From: a candidate division WOR-1 bacterium RIFOXYB2_FULL_46_45 | GTDB lineage: Bacteria; Margulisbacteria; WOR-1; XYC2-FULL-46-14 | NCBI GenBank assembly: GCA_001771585.1 | Contig: MEUE01000001.1 | Location: forward strand, 124,001 to 188,000 | Direction of reading: 5' to 3' | DNA length: 64,000 nt | Shown: piece by piece, positions 34,995-43,543 of the stretch | Position numbering within the stretch: the stretch's first letter is position 1 | Layout: each line of letters opens with the position of its first letter | Translations under genes and position numbers: made by a program | The notes under the pieces: model-generated | The model's input: the letters and a program-made list of their open reading frames with translations, nothing else | What the model was told of the DNA's origin: nothing | The model's database searches: none

Positions 34995-35476
34995 TGTTTT
35001 TTCCCTCCTTTAAGTTTTTTCAAGACCGCCGGCGGGACAAAATCCTTAATATCCCCGCCCAAAACGGCAATCTGTTTCACATAGCTTGAACTTAAATACG
35101 AATACTTGTGATCGGTCATAAAAAAGATCGTCTCCAGCTCCGCGTCCATCTTGCGGTTGGTCAAGGCCATCTGGAACTCGTATTCAAAATCGGAGACCGC
35201 GCGCAGTCCCCGGATGATCGCTTTGGCCGAAACCCGCCTGGCATATTCTACCAGAAGACCGTGGAAACTTTCCACTTCTATATTTTTAAGGTGGGAGACC
35301 GAACTTTTAACCAGACGCAGGCGTTCGGTCAAGGAAAAAAACGATTCTTTGTCCGGATTTTCCAGCACGGCGATAAAAATTTTGTCAAAAATCTTGGACG
35401 CCCGCTCGATGATATCGACATGGCCGTTGGTGATCGGATCAAAACTTCCGGGACAAATCGCAATTTTATTTTTCAT
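34991..35476 (-). CDS. coaD: phosphopantetheine adenylyltransferase
   Basis: 161 residues, normal length. Transfers AMP to 4'-phosphopantetheine, the fourth step of coenzyme A synthesis. Motifs: nucleotidyltransferase AICPGSFDPITNGHVDIIERA (the TxGH element), AIIRGLRAVSDFEYEFQMAL (phosphopantetheine binding) and SYLSSSYVKQIAVLGGDI (ISSxxR-like loop, here SSSYVK). Overlaps rsmD by 4 bases. Cytoplasmic. Confidence 0.96.
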   Translation of the reverse strand: MKNKIAICPGSFDPITNGHVDIIERASKIFDKIFIAVLENPDKESFFSLTERLRLVKSSVSHLKNIEVESFHGLLVEYARRVSAKAIIRGLRAVSDFEYEFQMALTNRKMDAELETIFFMTDHKYSYLSSSYVKQIAVLGGDIKDFVPPAVLKKLKGGKKQ

Positions 35477-36015
35477 TGGTAAAAACTCAGCATCGTGTCT
35501 CCGTATTTTTGCTCCCTGATCTTTTTTAATTTCGAGAGTTTCTCTCCGATTCTTTGCTTAAAACGATACTCGGCGACAATAATTCCATTCTCTTTCAAAA
35601 TTTCCGCTCCATCCAAAATCAAAAGCGCCTTATCAAGGGCCGGTGAATTATAGGGAGCTCCCAGAAATATTATATCAAACCTGGCCCCTTTTGATGCGAG
35701 TATTTTAATCGCCCGCAAAGCGTCAATTAAATAAACCTCCGCCCGGTCGTCAAAAGAGAGCTCTTTTAAATTTTCATGGATAACTTTAACGTGCCGCTTG
35801 TCCAATTCGACAAAAATCGCCAGCTTCGCTCCGCGGGAAAGGGCTTCGATCCCAACATTGCCGGAACCGGCAAAAAGGTCAAGAAAGGCGGAATCGGGGA
35901 CTCTTTCCCCCAAAATATTAAACAACCCCTCTTTGGCCTGGTCGGACAAGGGGCGGATATTGGTCTTGGGAGCTTTTATTTTTCTCCCTTTAGCCGTGCC
36001 GGAGATTACGCGCAT
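35473..36015 (-). CDS. rsmD: RsmD-family 16S rRNA guanine-N2 methyltransferase with an altered catalytic motif
   Basis: 180 residues. Start MRVISGTAKGRKIKAP and RPLSDQAKEGLFNILG are family signatures, and SAM motif I is intact (FLDLFAGSGNVGIEALSRGA). The expected catalytic D-P-P-Y tetrad reads G-A-P-Y instead (codons 119-122, bases 35650-35661: DIIFLGAPYNSPALD). Both the acidic residue and first proline are replaced, which should weaken or abolish base flipping and methyl transfer in this family. The frame is otherwise clean, so the protein may have a changed activity. Order rsmD-coaD is common in bacteria. It overlaps recG by 10 bases. Confidence 0.9.
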   Translation of the reverse strand: MRVISGTAKGRKIKAPKTNIRPLSDQAKEGLFNILGERVPDSAFLDLFAGSGNVGIEALSRGAKLAIFVELDKRHVKVIHENLKELSFDDRAEVYLIDALRAIKILASKGARFDIIFLGAPYNSPALDKALLILDGAEILKENGIIVAEYRFKQRIGEKLSKLKKIREQKYGDTMLSFYQ

Positions 36016-37919
36016 AATTTAACCGCCTCGCTTGCTTCTCTCAAAATTGCTTCGTCTTTCACTATATCAGCCGCGCGGAAGTTCGGCAAGCCGGACTGGC
36101 GGATGCCGGCGACATCCCCCGGACCGCGCAGTTTCAAGTCGACTTCGGCAATGTAAAAACCGTCGTTTGAATCAAGAAGCGCTTTGATCCTGGCCCTGGC
36201 GTTTTCCCCCTTCGCGTCGGAGAAGAGAAAACAATAGGATTGATTGGCACCGCGGCCGATCCTCCCCCGCAGCTGGTGGAGCTGGGAGAGCCCGAAGCGC
36301 TCCGCGTGCTCTACCGCCATAATGGAAGCATTGGGAATGTCGATGCCGACTTCTATAACAGTCGTTGAAACCAAAACGTTTATTTTTTTATCTTTAAAGT
36401 CCCGCATGACCCGGTCCTTTTCGTCACCCCTCATCCGCCCATGTAGCAACCCGACTTTAAACTCCGGAAAAATATTGTTTTGCAGATTCTCCGCCTCGTC
36501 CATTGCCGCTTTTAAATCGATCTTCTCCGATTCTTCAACCAGCGGACAGACCACAAAAATTTGCCGCCCCGCCACGAGCTCTTTCCTCATGAACTCGTAG
36601 GAATTTTTGCGCTTCCCTTCCGAAACATAGTGGGTTTTAATCGGGGTCCGTCCCGGGGGGAGTTCGTCAATAATCGAACGGTCAAGGTCTCCGTATAAAG
36701 TCAAAGCGAGCGAACGGGGAATCGGCGTCGCAGTCAAAAATAACAAGTCCGGGTTAATCCCTTTTTGAAGCAACTTCGCCCGCTGTAAAACCCCAAAGCG
36801 GTGCTGTTCGTCGATGATAACCAATCCCAGTTTTTTAAATCCTATTTTTTTTTCAATTAAAGCATGGGTCCCAATTATTAAATCAACCCCGAGCAGAGTC
36901 GAAGGATCTTTTCTTTGTGTCGTCCCGGTAATTAATTTTACTTTGATATTCTGATATCCCGGTATTCTGATAATCTTTTCGTAGTGCTGATTGGCCAAAA
37001 TCTCCGTCGGCGCCATAAGAGCAACCTGATAGCCGTTTGAAATCGCGATATGGGCGGCGATGGCGGAGACAATCGTCTTCCCCGATCCTACATCCCCCTG
37101 GATTAAACGGTTCATCGGTACCGGTTTCGCCATGTCCATTTTAATTTCTTCTACTACCCTTTTTTGCGCTCCGGTAAGCTCAAACGGAACCGCCAGCTGA
37201 TAACCGGTATCAAACGCAATCCCCGGCTCTTTTTTTACCGCCTCCCGGCGCACGTTCAATTCGAGCTGAAAAAAGAAAAACTCGTCAAAGACCAGGCGGC
37301 GGCGGTGTTTTTCGATATTCTCCATATCCTCGGGAAGATGAAGATAACGGATCGCTTCTTTCAAATCGGGGAGATCGTATTTGGCCCTGATCTCGGCAGG
37401 GACGCGATCAACCGTCTGATCAAGGTATTCGTCAAGCGTCGTCCGTATGATCGAGCGGATTTTTTTCGGATACAATCCTTCGGTCAAAGGATAGATCGGG
37501 GCAATTTTCAGGTTGTCGCCGGTATCAATTTCAAAACTGCGTGGGACAAACTGGAGCTGGCGGTCATAGAAATTCATCTCAACCTTGCCGGAGAGGATCA
37601 GCTTCACTCCTCTTTGAAAAATTTTCAGCAGAAAGGGCTGGTTGAACCAAACGGCAGTGATGGAACCGGAAGGGTCTTGAAGCTTCACCTTGAGGACCGA
37701 ATTGCGAAGGTTCTCTACCTCTCGGATTTCACCGGTTATAACTTCGGATATTGATGGAACAAGTTTTCCGATCGGCTTGATATTCCTCCTGTCCTCGTAC
37801 CCTCGGGGGATGAGATAGAACAGGTCTTCAACGGTTTGGACCCCAAGCTTACCAAAAAGCTTGGCCAGTTTCGGCCCAATCCCTTTTACGTATTGGATGG
37901 GAGTATCCAGTCGCTTCAT
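36006..37919 (-). CDS. recG: ATP-dependent DNA helicase RecG
   Basis: 637 residues (usual 680-690). Branch-migrating helicase that remodels stalled forks and Holliday junctions. N-terminal wedge/OB domain starts RLDTPIQYVKGIGPKLAKLF. Helicase motifs: Walker A RLIQGDVGSGKTIVSAIAA, DEQH box IIDEQHRFGVLQR, motif III FLTATPIPRSLALTLYGD and motif VI QLHQLRGRIGRGANQSYC. Shorter than the family mainly at the N-terminal region and in the loop after motif Ia, where an inserted tandem repeat encodes RIPGYQNIKV and the following residues are compressed. A Shine-Dalgarno (AGAAGG) abuts the ATG. Confidence 0.96.
   Translation of the reverse strand: MKRLDTPIQYVKGIGPKLAKLFGKLGVQTVEDLFYLIPRGYEDRRNIKPIGKLVPSISEVITGEIREVENLRNSVLKVKLQDPSGSITAVWFNQPFLLKIFQRGVKLILSGKVEMNFYDRQLQFVPRSFEIDTGDNLKIAPIYPLTEGLYPKKIRSIIRTTLDEYLDQTVDRVPAEIRAKYDLPDLKEAIRYLHLPEDMENIEKHRRRLVFDEFFFFQLELNVRREAVKKEPGIAFDTGYQLAVPFELTGAQKRVVEEIKMDMAKPVPMNRLIQGDVGSGKTIVSAIAAHIAISNGYQVALMAPTEILANQHYEKIIRIPGYQNIKVKLITGTTQRKDPSTLLGVDLIIGTHALIEKKIGFKKLGLVIIDEQHRFGVLQRAKLLQKGINPDLLFLTATPIPRSLALTLYGDLDRSIIDELPPGRTPIKTHYVSEGKRKNSYEFMRKELVAGRQIFVVCPLVEESEKIDLKAAMDEAENLQNNIFPEFKVGLLHGRMRGDEKDRVMRDFKDKKINVLVSTTVIEVGIDIPNASIMAVEHAERFGLSQLHQLRGRIGRGANQSYCFLFSDAKGENARARIKALLDSNDGFYIAEVDLKLRGPGDVAGIRQSGLPNFRAADIVKDEAILREASEAVKLCA
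36945..36975. repeat. short repeat inside recG (GATATTCTGATA words)
   Basis: Two GATATTCTGATA-type units separated by CCCGG, in frame in recG. Related to the repeats at 1232-1267 and 53148-53209. Confidence 0.65.
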
Positions 37920-37959
37920 CCTTCTTGAATTTTAGCATAGTTTGTGATACCATAAAATT

Positions 37960-38217
37960 ATGGCGCTAACAAAAAAAGACTTTGAAAAACTATCAGAGGT
38001 CTTCGCGACGAAAGAAGACTTAAAGGGATTTGCGACAAAAGAAGAGATGAACGCCCGCTTTGATCAGGTCAATACCACGCTCGACTGGCTGGTTGGCGCT
38101 TTTCGTAATTTCAAAGACGAACTTACCGTACGTTACGGTCAAGTCCGGCAGCATAACGATCAGCTGGAGGATCATGAGATGAGAATAAAAAAGATTGAAG
38201 AAAAGGTGTTGGTGTAA
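37960..38217 (+). CDS. small coiled-coil protein
   Basis: 85 residues, plus strand, divergent from recG with a 40-base gap. The sequence [22 protein letters not shown] is followed by [13 protein letters not shown], a short repeat of the ATKE(D/E) word, and ends in a heptad pattern ([14 protein letters not shown]). It resembles the many small uncharacterised coiled-coil proteins with 'FATKEDL' repeats. It ends 1 base before rpmB and so may share its transcript. No function can be assigned. Confidence 0.65.
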   Translation: MALTKKDFEKLSEVFATKEDLKGFATKEEMNARFDQVNTTLDWLVGAFRNFKDELTVRYGQVRQHNDQLEDHEMRIKKIEEKVLV

Positions 38218-38218
38218 A

Positions 38219-38410
38219 ATGGCAAAAAAATGTTTTTATTGCGGCAAACATCCCAGGAGCGGAAACACCGTCAGCCACAGCAACCACAAGACCAAGCGAC
38301 GTTTTATGCCGAATTTGCAATCGATCAATATACTTGTAGCCGGAAAAAAGCTGAAAGAGTACGTCTGCACAAAGTGCATTAAGGCCGGGAAAGCTATAAA
38401 ATCCTCTTAA
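38219..38410 (+). CDS. rpmB: 50S ribosomal protein L28
   Basis: 63 residues of the large ribosomal subunit. The family start [20 protein letters not shown] and [11 protein letters not shown] are clear, and the two CxxC pairs (CFYC, CTKC) show the zinc-binding form. The start is the ATG at 38219; 24 bases more are open upstream but belong to the previous gene. The 3' end overlaps the convergent glycosyltransferase gene by 17 bases. Confidence 0.95.
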   Translation: MAKKCFYCGKHPRSGNTVSHSNHKTKRRFMPNLQSINILVAGKKLKEYVCTKCIKAGKAIKSS

Positions 38411-39482
38411 GACGCTGTTCGTAGGTGTGTTCGGCTAAAACCCTTTTTTGCGCGGCTTCCCCAATTTTCTTACGTTCTGCTTCGTGTTCCAAATAATAAA
38501 TAATTTTCTTCTTGAAATCTTCGTTATCGGCAAAAACCGCAATCTCTTTGCCGGCCTCAAACTGCTCGGAAAGATTGGAGCGGTAATTATCGATCAATTG
38601 GAACCCTCCGCAGCCGGCAATACAAAAGGTCCGCTCGGAAACACCAATCGGTTGGATATTCTTGGGATTGCCGTGAGTAAAGCGGTCATCGGTCCCCGCC
38701 CGGTGCAGATTCAAATTAATCTTTGCTCCGTTATAATATTTGGCCGCTTCTTCGGGGAAGATAATCTCGTCGGTTATAAATTTATCCAAAACATCCAATC
38801 GCTTAAGCTTCTTCTTCCACATCCATGGATCATCGGCACGGCCGACATTCGGCCCGCCGCCGATAATCTTCACATTGTAATTCTTGAGAAAATCGGCCAT
38901 CTCGTCAAAAAACTCAACCCTCCTCGGAAAAGGGACCCCGATAAAACAAATATCGCTTTTATATTTCTCTTCCACTTCCATCGGTTTATAGATATGGGTA
39001 AAACACCCCAGCGGTAAAAACTTTCCATTCTTATGTTCCGCGACGCAGCTTGGTTCAACCGTGTAAACGTGGTCGTAATAGGCGCCGTTGACGGAGGTAA
39101 AATTGATCTCCTGCGGATCGTCAAGATACCAGATCGCCGTTTTAGTTTTTAGTTTCTTGATCGCCTTCAATATCCGATTGGGAATCCTCCCGACAATATG
39201 GAGCATCAGGTCCGGCTCAAAATCTAAAATCTCAAAAGGGATCGGAGCAGAAGCACGGTCGTCCAAAATTCCCAAAAGGTGCCCTTCGGTCAAATTTTGT
39301 TTTTTGGCAACCTCGCGGTAGAAATCGGACATGGTGGTCACCTGCGCGAAGATGTTGTAGGTTTTTACCTCATGACCCATTGATTTTAAGGTGGAAGCAA
39401 TATAATGGTCTATGAAAGCGTACGGCCAGGTGGAACCCCAGAAATCACCATGGGCAACATAAAGGATCTTCATATCGCCCAT
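38394..39482 (-). CDS. CgeB-like glycosyltransferase at the end of the novel cluster
   Basis: 362 residues, GT-B-like. [18 protein letters not shown] opens the acceptor domain. [19 protein letters not shown] and the C-terminal tail ([28 protein letters not shown]) match the CgeB/DUF3880 group of glycosyltransferases, several of which sit beside flagellin or other surface-protein genes and are thought to glycosylate them. It follows the 120-residue gene by one base, so it is the last gene of the operon starting at the promoter at 43491-43520. Likely modifies products of the cluster (inference). Confidence 0.82.
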   Translation of the reverse strand: MGDMKILYVAHGDFWGSTWPYAFIDHYIASTLKSMGHEVKTYNIFAQVTTMSDFYREVAKKQNLTEGHLLGILDDRASAPIPFEILDFEPDLMLHIVGRIPNRILKAIKKLKTKTAIWYLDDPQEINFTSVNGAYYDHVYTVEPSCVAEHKNGKFLPLGCFTHIYKPMEVEEKYKSDICFIGVPFPRRVEFFDEMADFLKNYNVKIIGGGPNVGRADDPWMWKKKLKRLDVLDKFITDEIIFPEEAAKYYNGAKINLNLHRAGTDDRFTHGNPKNIQPIGVSERTFCIAGCGGFQLIDNYRSNLSEQFEAGKEIAVFADNEDFKKKIIYYLEHEAERKKIGEAAQKRVLAEHTYEQRLKRIL

Positions 39483-39483
39483 A

Positions 39484-39846
39484 CTACCATATAGGATTTT
39501 GGTTCGGAAGCAGTTTATACATATCCTTAATCATCTGGTCAATTTTGGGTTTTATGCTTAAATTAAGGTCAAGACAGTCGCCAAAAACCTCATTTAACAA
39601 GCTTTTTATCGTCATGATGGTTTGGACATCCCCGGGTCTTAAATTTTTAAGCAGCTTTTCAATCAGCTTTAGCTTCTCCGCCACTTGTTCTTTCTCGTTA
39701 GATTTGTCGTCTTTTCCAAAAAGCGCTTCACTCAAAATCTTACGGCAATCTTCGGCTGTTTTAATTGAGTTTTTTATAACATTCGAAGTCATGGTAAAAC
39801 GGACATAATCTATTGATAGTCCTGTGTTGCCTATTCCACTTATCAT
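39484..39846 (-). CDS. novel cluster protein, 120 residues
   Basis: No recognised family. The N terminus (MISGIGNTGLSIDYVRFTMT) is polar and Ser/Thr/Gly-rich without a Sec signal; the rest is helical with a Lys/Glu-rich centre (LEKLKLIEKLLKNLRPGD-like stretch) and one cysteine (GDCLDLNL). Overlaps the 68-residue gene by 4 bases. A small secreted protein or chaperone of the cluster is possible; nothing more can be said. Confidence 0.6.
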   Translation of the reverse strand: MISGIGNTGLSIDYVRFTMTSNVIKNSIKTAEDCRKILSEALFGKDDKSNEKEQVAEKLKLIEKLLKNLRPGDVQTIMTIKSLLNEVFGDCLDLNLSIKPKIDQMIKDMYKLLPNQNPIW

Positions 39847-40049
39847 TTTAATCCCTCCCCTTCTATTTTGTAATTTGCAATAAAATTCGTAAAAAAATCG
39901 TTCTTTGGATTTTCTTTTGGACCGACCAGTTCATGCGGCAAGGATTTTTTAACAATCTGTTGCGCCTGCTTCACTTCATGTAAACTGAAATGGCCATAAG
40001 TTCCAGGTGTCAAAGAAATACTTTTAATTGGGATCCCCATGCCAATCAT
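39843..40049 (-). CDS. novel cluster protein, 68 residues
   Basis: Small soluble protein, no recognised family (MIGMGIPIKSISLTPGTYGH start, then a short amphipathic helix EVKQAQQIVKKSL). It overlaps the genes on both sides by 4 bases (ATGA type), which supports it being a real, translated gene of the operon. Confidence 0.55.
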   Translation of the reverse strand: MIGMGIPIKSISLTPGTYGHFSLHEVKQAQQIVKKSLPHELVGPKENPKNDFFTNFIANYKIEGEGLK

Positions 40050-41620
40050 GCTTTTCCACCTCTTGTTATATTCAAATCAACCTTTGCCTCAATCCCGGTT
40101 TCGTCAATCAACCGCTTCAGCAGTTTGGCAAGCATCTTCAATTTCTTTTCCAAAGATGTCCTGGGATTGCCGGCAAAAAGTATCTTGGTCTCCTCAAATT
40201 CCTGCCGGGCAATCTCAAACATCTTGCGGTTGGCCGAATCAACCATCTCCTTAAATTCCGCGGAAGACAAATCAACTCCCAGCCGCTCCAGGTTCCTTGT
40301 TATGCTCTTGATCCGCTGGGAGATCATCTTATAGGCCGGACCGGCCAGGTCATAAAGAGTCGCCTGCTCGCACAGCGCCTCTTCCAGCATCTCATGAAGC
40401 TTTTGGCGCGCCACCTTCTTCCCCTCATTCTGGATCATCTCAAAATCTCCAAACTTGATCTCCAGCTTTAGTGAATTTTTAATGTTACGGATTTTGAAAG
40501 AGGTTTCAAACAGCGTCCTCAAGCCCGGATCAAGGGCCCGGCGCATGTAGCAGGCGCGCAGTTGGTTGATCAAAAGATCTTTGTCCTCGTCCCCGGTGCA
40601 GAAAAATTGCGAATGCTTGCGGTCATCCCGCGCGTTGTCCTGGTCGGGAGCGTTGTTTAAGCCCAGATCAAACGAAGTAACCTGCCAGTTCTCCAAAAAT
40701 TCTTTGGCGTTAAAGCCGAATTTTCCGGCCAGCTCCAGCATCTGCCGCAACTCTTTGTCGGCTCCTTTTTGTTCGAGGTTGTTGGCAACCAGCAAACGTT
40801 CAATCTCTTCTTTGGAAAAATCCTTGATTTCACCGGTTACCTCCGCCATCTTTTCGTCAACCGTCCCCTGTAAGCTGTCGTTATAGCCGCCAAAATCCCA
40901 CCCCCCCAGCTCCTTGCTGTTAAAGGCATGGTTGATCACTTTGTTCAGTGTAGCGCTGTTCAAGGCCTTATCGAGCGGCTTATCCGATCCAAACATCCTT
41001 TTTAACAGCCCCTCTTTGATCTGCGCGGCAACTTGGGAACGGATCGCCGTCTTTACATCCTGCCTTAATCCGAGCAGCTGTCCTTCGGTAACCCCATTCT
41101 CTTTAAGCTGTTGTTCCATTTTATCAATTTTTTTCTTCGCTTCACTTCCGCCGCTCACCACCATCTGGGAATAGGCGGAAGCATAGTCCTTTACGTTCCC
41201 CTTGATCTCTCTTTTTTCTCCGGCTATCCCCTCCTGCTCTTTTTGATGCCGCTCTCCGGTCTCTTTTTTAAATTTCTGCAGTTTTTTGATGGCGTCGGAA
41301 TTGACGGAAACATTGTCGCCGTAATTCTCCCGATTTTCACCAAACATCAGATCGTATTCGTCTTTGGCTCCCCTCTGTTGTTCATTCCTTTGATTCAATT
41401 TCAGCTCCCCGCCCAGCTTTGAAATTAAATCGGCAAGGATCGAAGCTCCCTTCTTATTCGGTTTTTTATTGTCGAGGAGCCGCTTGGTCAAACTCTGCTC
41501 CTCAACGCGATTGTCTTCCGACTGTTTGTCGATATCGCGGACCGCCGTATTGAGCGATGTAGACATCGCTTGAGCGGCCTGCTGGGCCATCACATTGCTG
41601 TCAATGACGTTTATACTCAT
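40046..41620 (-). CDS. novel cluster protein, 524 residues, mainly helical
   Basis: No recognised family. N-terminal 60 residues are Ser/Asn/Gln-rich with many alanines (NVMAQQAAQAMSTSLNTAV) and no hydrophobic signal; residues 60-170 are highly charged, and residues 170-520 are helical with few hydrophobic runs. Two cysteines pairs occur (FFCTGDEDKD, RACYMRR). The overall look (disordered polar N terminus, helical body of this size) is that of type III gatekeepers or effectors, but I see no diagnostic motif. Overlaps the GT2-TPR gene by 4 bases upstream and the 68-residue gene by 4 downstream. Confidence 0.65.
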   Translation of the reverse strand: MSINVIDSNVMAQQAAQAMSTSLNTAVRDIDKQSEDNRVEEQSLTKRLLDNKKPNKKGASILADLISKLGGELKLNQRNEQQRGAKDEYDLMFGENRENYGDNVSVNSDAIKKLQKFKKETGERHQKEQEGIAGEKREIKGNVKDYASAYSQMVVSGGSEAKKKIDKMEQQLKENGVTEGQLLGLRQDVKTAIRSQVAAQIKEGLLKRMFGSDKPLDKALNSATLNKVINHAFNSKELGGWDFGGYNDSLQGTVDEKMAEVTGEIKDFSKEEIERLLVANNLEQKGADKELRQMLELAGKFGFNAKEFLENWQVTSFDLGLNNAPDQDNARDDRKHSQFFCTGDEDKDLLINQLRACYMRRALDPGLRTLFETSFKIRNIKNSLKLEIKFGDFEMIQNEGKKVARQKLHEMLEEALCEQATLYDLAGPAYKMISQRIKSITRNLERLGVDLSSAEFKEMVDSANRKMFEIARQEFEETKILFAGNPRTSLEKKLKMLAKLLKRLIDETGIEAKVDLNITRGGKA

Positions 41621-42564
41621 GAGATTTTCTCCTTAAAGCTCTTCGCCGTCTCTCTCTCTTCGGCAAACTCGGAAGTTTCGGCCTTCTTAAACATTTCCAG
41701 CGCCTCTTTATTCTTTTTACAGGCCAGGGCTATTGCCCCCAGGATGTTGTAGGCCGCGACTTCGTTCTGATCAAGTTCCAACGCCCGCAGGGCGGCGCGG
41801 TAGGCCTCTTTGGCCCTTTTTAAATTATAAAAACACCAGCCAAGTTTAACCGCGGCGGCGGCGGCAAATTGTTTTTCGGTATCGAGCGCGATCGCTTTTT
41901 CATATTCGGCAACCGCCTCTTCATAGCGCCCGGCCTGGCGCAAGTTGTTGGCCAGCAGAAAATGGCCGTGCTTGTCGGAAGCGTTCCCCTCCAACATATT
42001 TACCAATAAATTGATATTGCGGTTCCATTTTTTCTCCATTGCTTTTTCCGCCAAATGCCCCCCCCAATGATAGGTTGAAACAGAGGAAACCAGATCGCCG
42101 TTGATCGCTTTTCCGTCGGCGTCAAACGGATGTTCGTTGATCGGACGTTCAAAATGGATCCCCCGCCCATTCCTGAAAATTTTTGGCCTGAAATAAAAAT
42201 TGCAGGGAATAAAAGAAGGCGGTTCGCATTCACAGATTTTTATATTGTAAGCGTCGGCTTTGGCCTCCGCCAAAAACTTTTTGAGATCTTCAAACTCTTC
42301 GGTTTTTATCATCTCATCGGCATCAATCCAGATGATCCATTCACCCTTGGCATGCTTCAGCGATTCGTTGCGGGCGGCAGAGAAATCATTGATCCAGGGA
42401 AAATTAAAGACCCTGGCGCCGCACTCTTTTGCGATTTCGATGGTTCTATCGCTTGATCCGGTGTCAACCAGTATGATCTCGTCGACAACCGACGACAAGA
42501 CCGGAAGAGTTTTGGAGAGCATCTCTTCCTCGTTTTTAACTATCATACATGCTGTAAGCAACAT
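41617..42564 (-). CDS. SunS-like GT2 glycosyltransferase with TPR tail
   Basis: 315 residues. The N-terminal GT-A domain has CMIVKNEEEMLSKTLPVL, VDEIILVDTGSSDRTIEIAK, DFSAARNESLKHAKGEW and the metal-binding WIDADEMI. Residues 200-315 are tetratricopeptide-type repeats (RQAGRYEEAVAEYEKAIAL, NLKRAKEAYRAALRALEL). This architecture is found in enzymes that glycosylate peptides or surface proteins on Ser/Cys. Its place in the middle of the novel-protein operon (4-base overlap with the 524-residue gene, 9 bases after the 127-residue gene) suggests that one or more cluster proteins are its targets (inference). Confidence 0.9.
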   Translation of the reverse strand: MLLTACMIVKNEEEMLSKTLPVLSSVVDEIILVDTGSSDRTIEIAKECGARVFNFPWINDFSAARNESLKHAKGEWIIWIDADEMIKTEEFEDLKKFLAEAKADAYNIKICECEPPSFIPCNFYFRPKIFRNGRGIHFERPINEHPFDADGKAINGDLVSSVSTYHWGGHLAEKAMEKKWNRNINLLVNMLEGNASDKHGHFLLANNLRQAGRYEEAVAEYEKAIALDTEKQFAAAAAVKLGWCFYNLKRAKEAYRAALRALELDQNEVAAYNILGAIALACKKNKEALEMFKKAETSEFAEERETAKSFKEKIS

Positions 42565-42573
42565 CTTTTTCTC

Positions 42574-42957
42574 CTAATTGTCCGAGATCAAAACCGAAAT
42601 TTTCGACTTCTTGGCGCCAACCTGAATCTTCTCCCCCGTTTTGCCGCCAATTATTTTCTCGATCAGCTTTTCATGCCGTTTGATGGCCCGGTCGGCTTTC
42701 TTGATATATATCTCCAGCCGATCAATTTTTGAAAGGACCTCTTTTTTGTCCGATTCCAAAAAGTGGAGCTCATATTCAAGATTGGATTTTTCCGACAGAA
42801 GCTCGCCGGAAATTTTCCGGCACTGCTCAATTTCAATCTCTTCAAGCTTAAGCGGAGTGTAATAATCGGTCCTCCCCCAGCGTTCCGCCTGGGTGACCAA
42901 TTGTTTCTTGATCTCCTCCAAAATTATCTTTTGCCCTTTTGCCGCTTTTCTTGACAT
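42574..42957 (-). CDS. novel cluster protein, 127 residues, long coiled coil
   Basis: Residues 10-100 form an almost unbroken charged coiled coil (NLEYELHFLESDKKEVLSKI and similar heptads), no membrane segment or signal. Size and shape recall the stalk/escort proteins FliJ and SctO of flagellar and type III export systems, though there is no sequence signature to prove it. The C terminus is basic then hydrophobic (KSKISVLISDN). It is 50 bases after the 158-residue gene; that gap holds a palindrome. Confidence 0.62.
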   Translation of the reverse strand: MSRKAAKGQKIILEEIKKQLVTQAERWGRTDYYTPLKLEEIEIEQCRKISGELLSEKSNLEYELHFLESDKKEVLSKIDRLEIYIKKADRAIKRHEKLIEKIIGGKTGEKIQVGAKKSKISVLISDN

Positions 42958-42976
42958 TGTTTTCCTTATGCTCCCA

Positions 42977-42996
42977 CCCCAGACTAAAGTCTGGGG
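42977..42996. repeat. palindrome in the novel operon
   Basis: CCCCAGACT-AA-AGTCTGGGG, with AATAATTCCCC following, between the 158- and 127-residue genes. Same family as 6755-6800 and 13528-13569. Confidence 0.8.
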
Positions 42997-43007
42997 AATA
43001 ATTCCCC

Positions 43008-43484
43008 TTACCCCATTATCTCAATCATCGCTTTGGCGTACGCCCAATCCTGCGCGATTTTCTGTTCGATTTCGGAGAGCGCCTCCGCCTTCACTTCGGA
43101 CTTGATCTCTTCGATCTCCTGCGATGAGATCCCGGCCAGGGAAAACAAAGAATTCAAGCCGCTCAATTTGACATGCGCCATAAATCTTTCCAGAAGAAGG
43201 TTGTGCGATTTTGAACTGCGAAAGTATTCTTTATATTTTTCTTTGAGCGCCGCGGGATTTATCCCCATACGGGTAATTATTTTTTGTCCGACCGATTCCC
43301 CTCTGACCTGGTCCACTCTGCTGGCGACAGTTGAAGAGAGTTGGGCGACATCTTCCATGCTCTTAAGCGCGGATTCAAAGGTTTTGAGGCCGTCGGTTTT
43401 TTTCTGGATCTCATCACTTTTTTGCGAAGTGACGGCGACAGCGTGCATCTTCTCCCTTGCCATATCAAAATTTAGTTGGCTCAT
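43008..43484 (-). CDS. novel cluster protein, 158 residues
   Basis: Soluble helical protein, no recognised family. Starts MSQLNFDMAREKMHAVAVTS; a central KYKEYFRSSKSHNLLLERFM stretch and an acidic C-terminal helix (QEIEEIKSEVKAEALSEIEQK). The ATG lies 8 bases after the sigma-28-like -10 box, so its message is essentially leaderless. First gene of the operon 43484-38394. Confidence 0.65.
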   Translation of the reverse strand: MSQLNFDMAREKMHAVAVTSQKSDEIQKKTDGLKTFESALKSMEDVAQLSSTVASRVDQVRGESVGQKIITRMGINPAALKEKYKEYFRSSKSHNLLLERFMAHVKLSGLNSLFSLAGISSQEIEEIKSEVKAEALSEIEQKIAQDWAYAKAMIEIMG

Positions 43485-43490
43485 ACATCT

Positions 43491-43520
43491 ATATATCGTG
43501 TTTAAGAGGGGAAAACTTGC
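43491..43520 (-). promoter_or_regulatory. sigma-28-like promoter of the 43008 operon
   Basis: Minus strand: GCAAGTTT (43513-43520), 12 bases, CACGATATAT (43491-43500). The ATG at 43484 is only 6 bases beyond, so the transcript should begin at or within a few bases of it. Confidence 0.75.
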
Positions 43521-43543
43521 ATTGGGAAAGGGTCCATAAGGGC

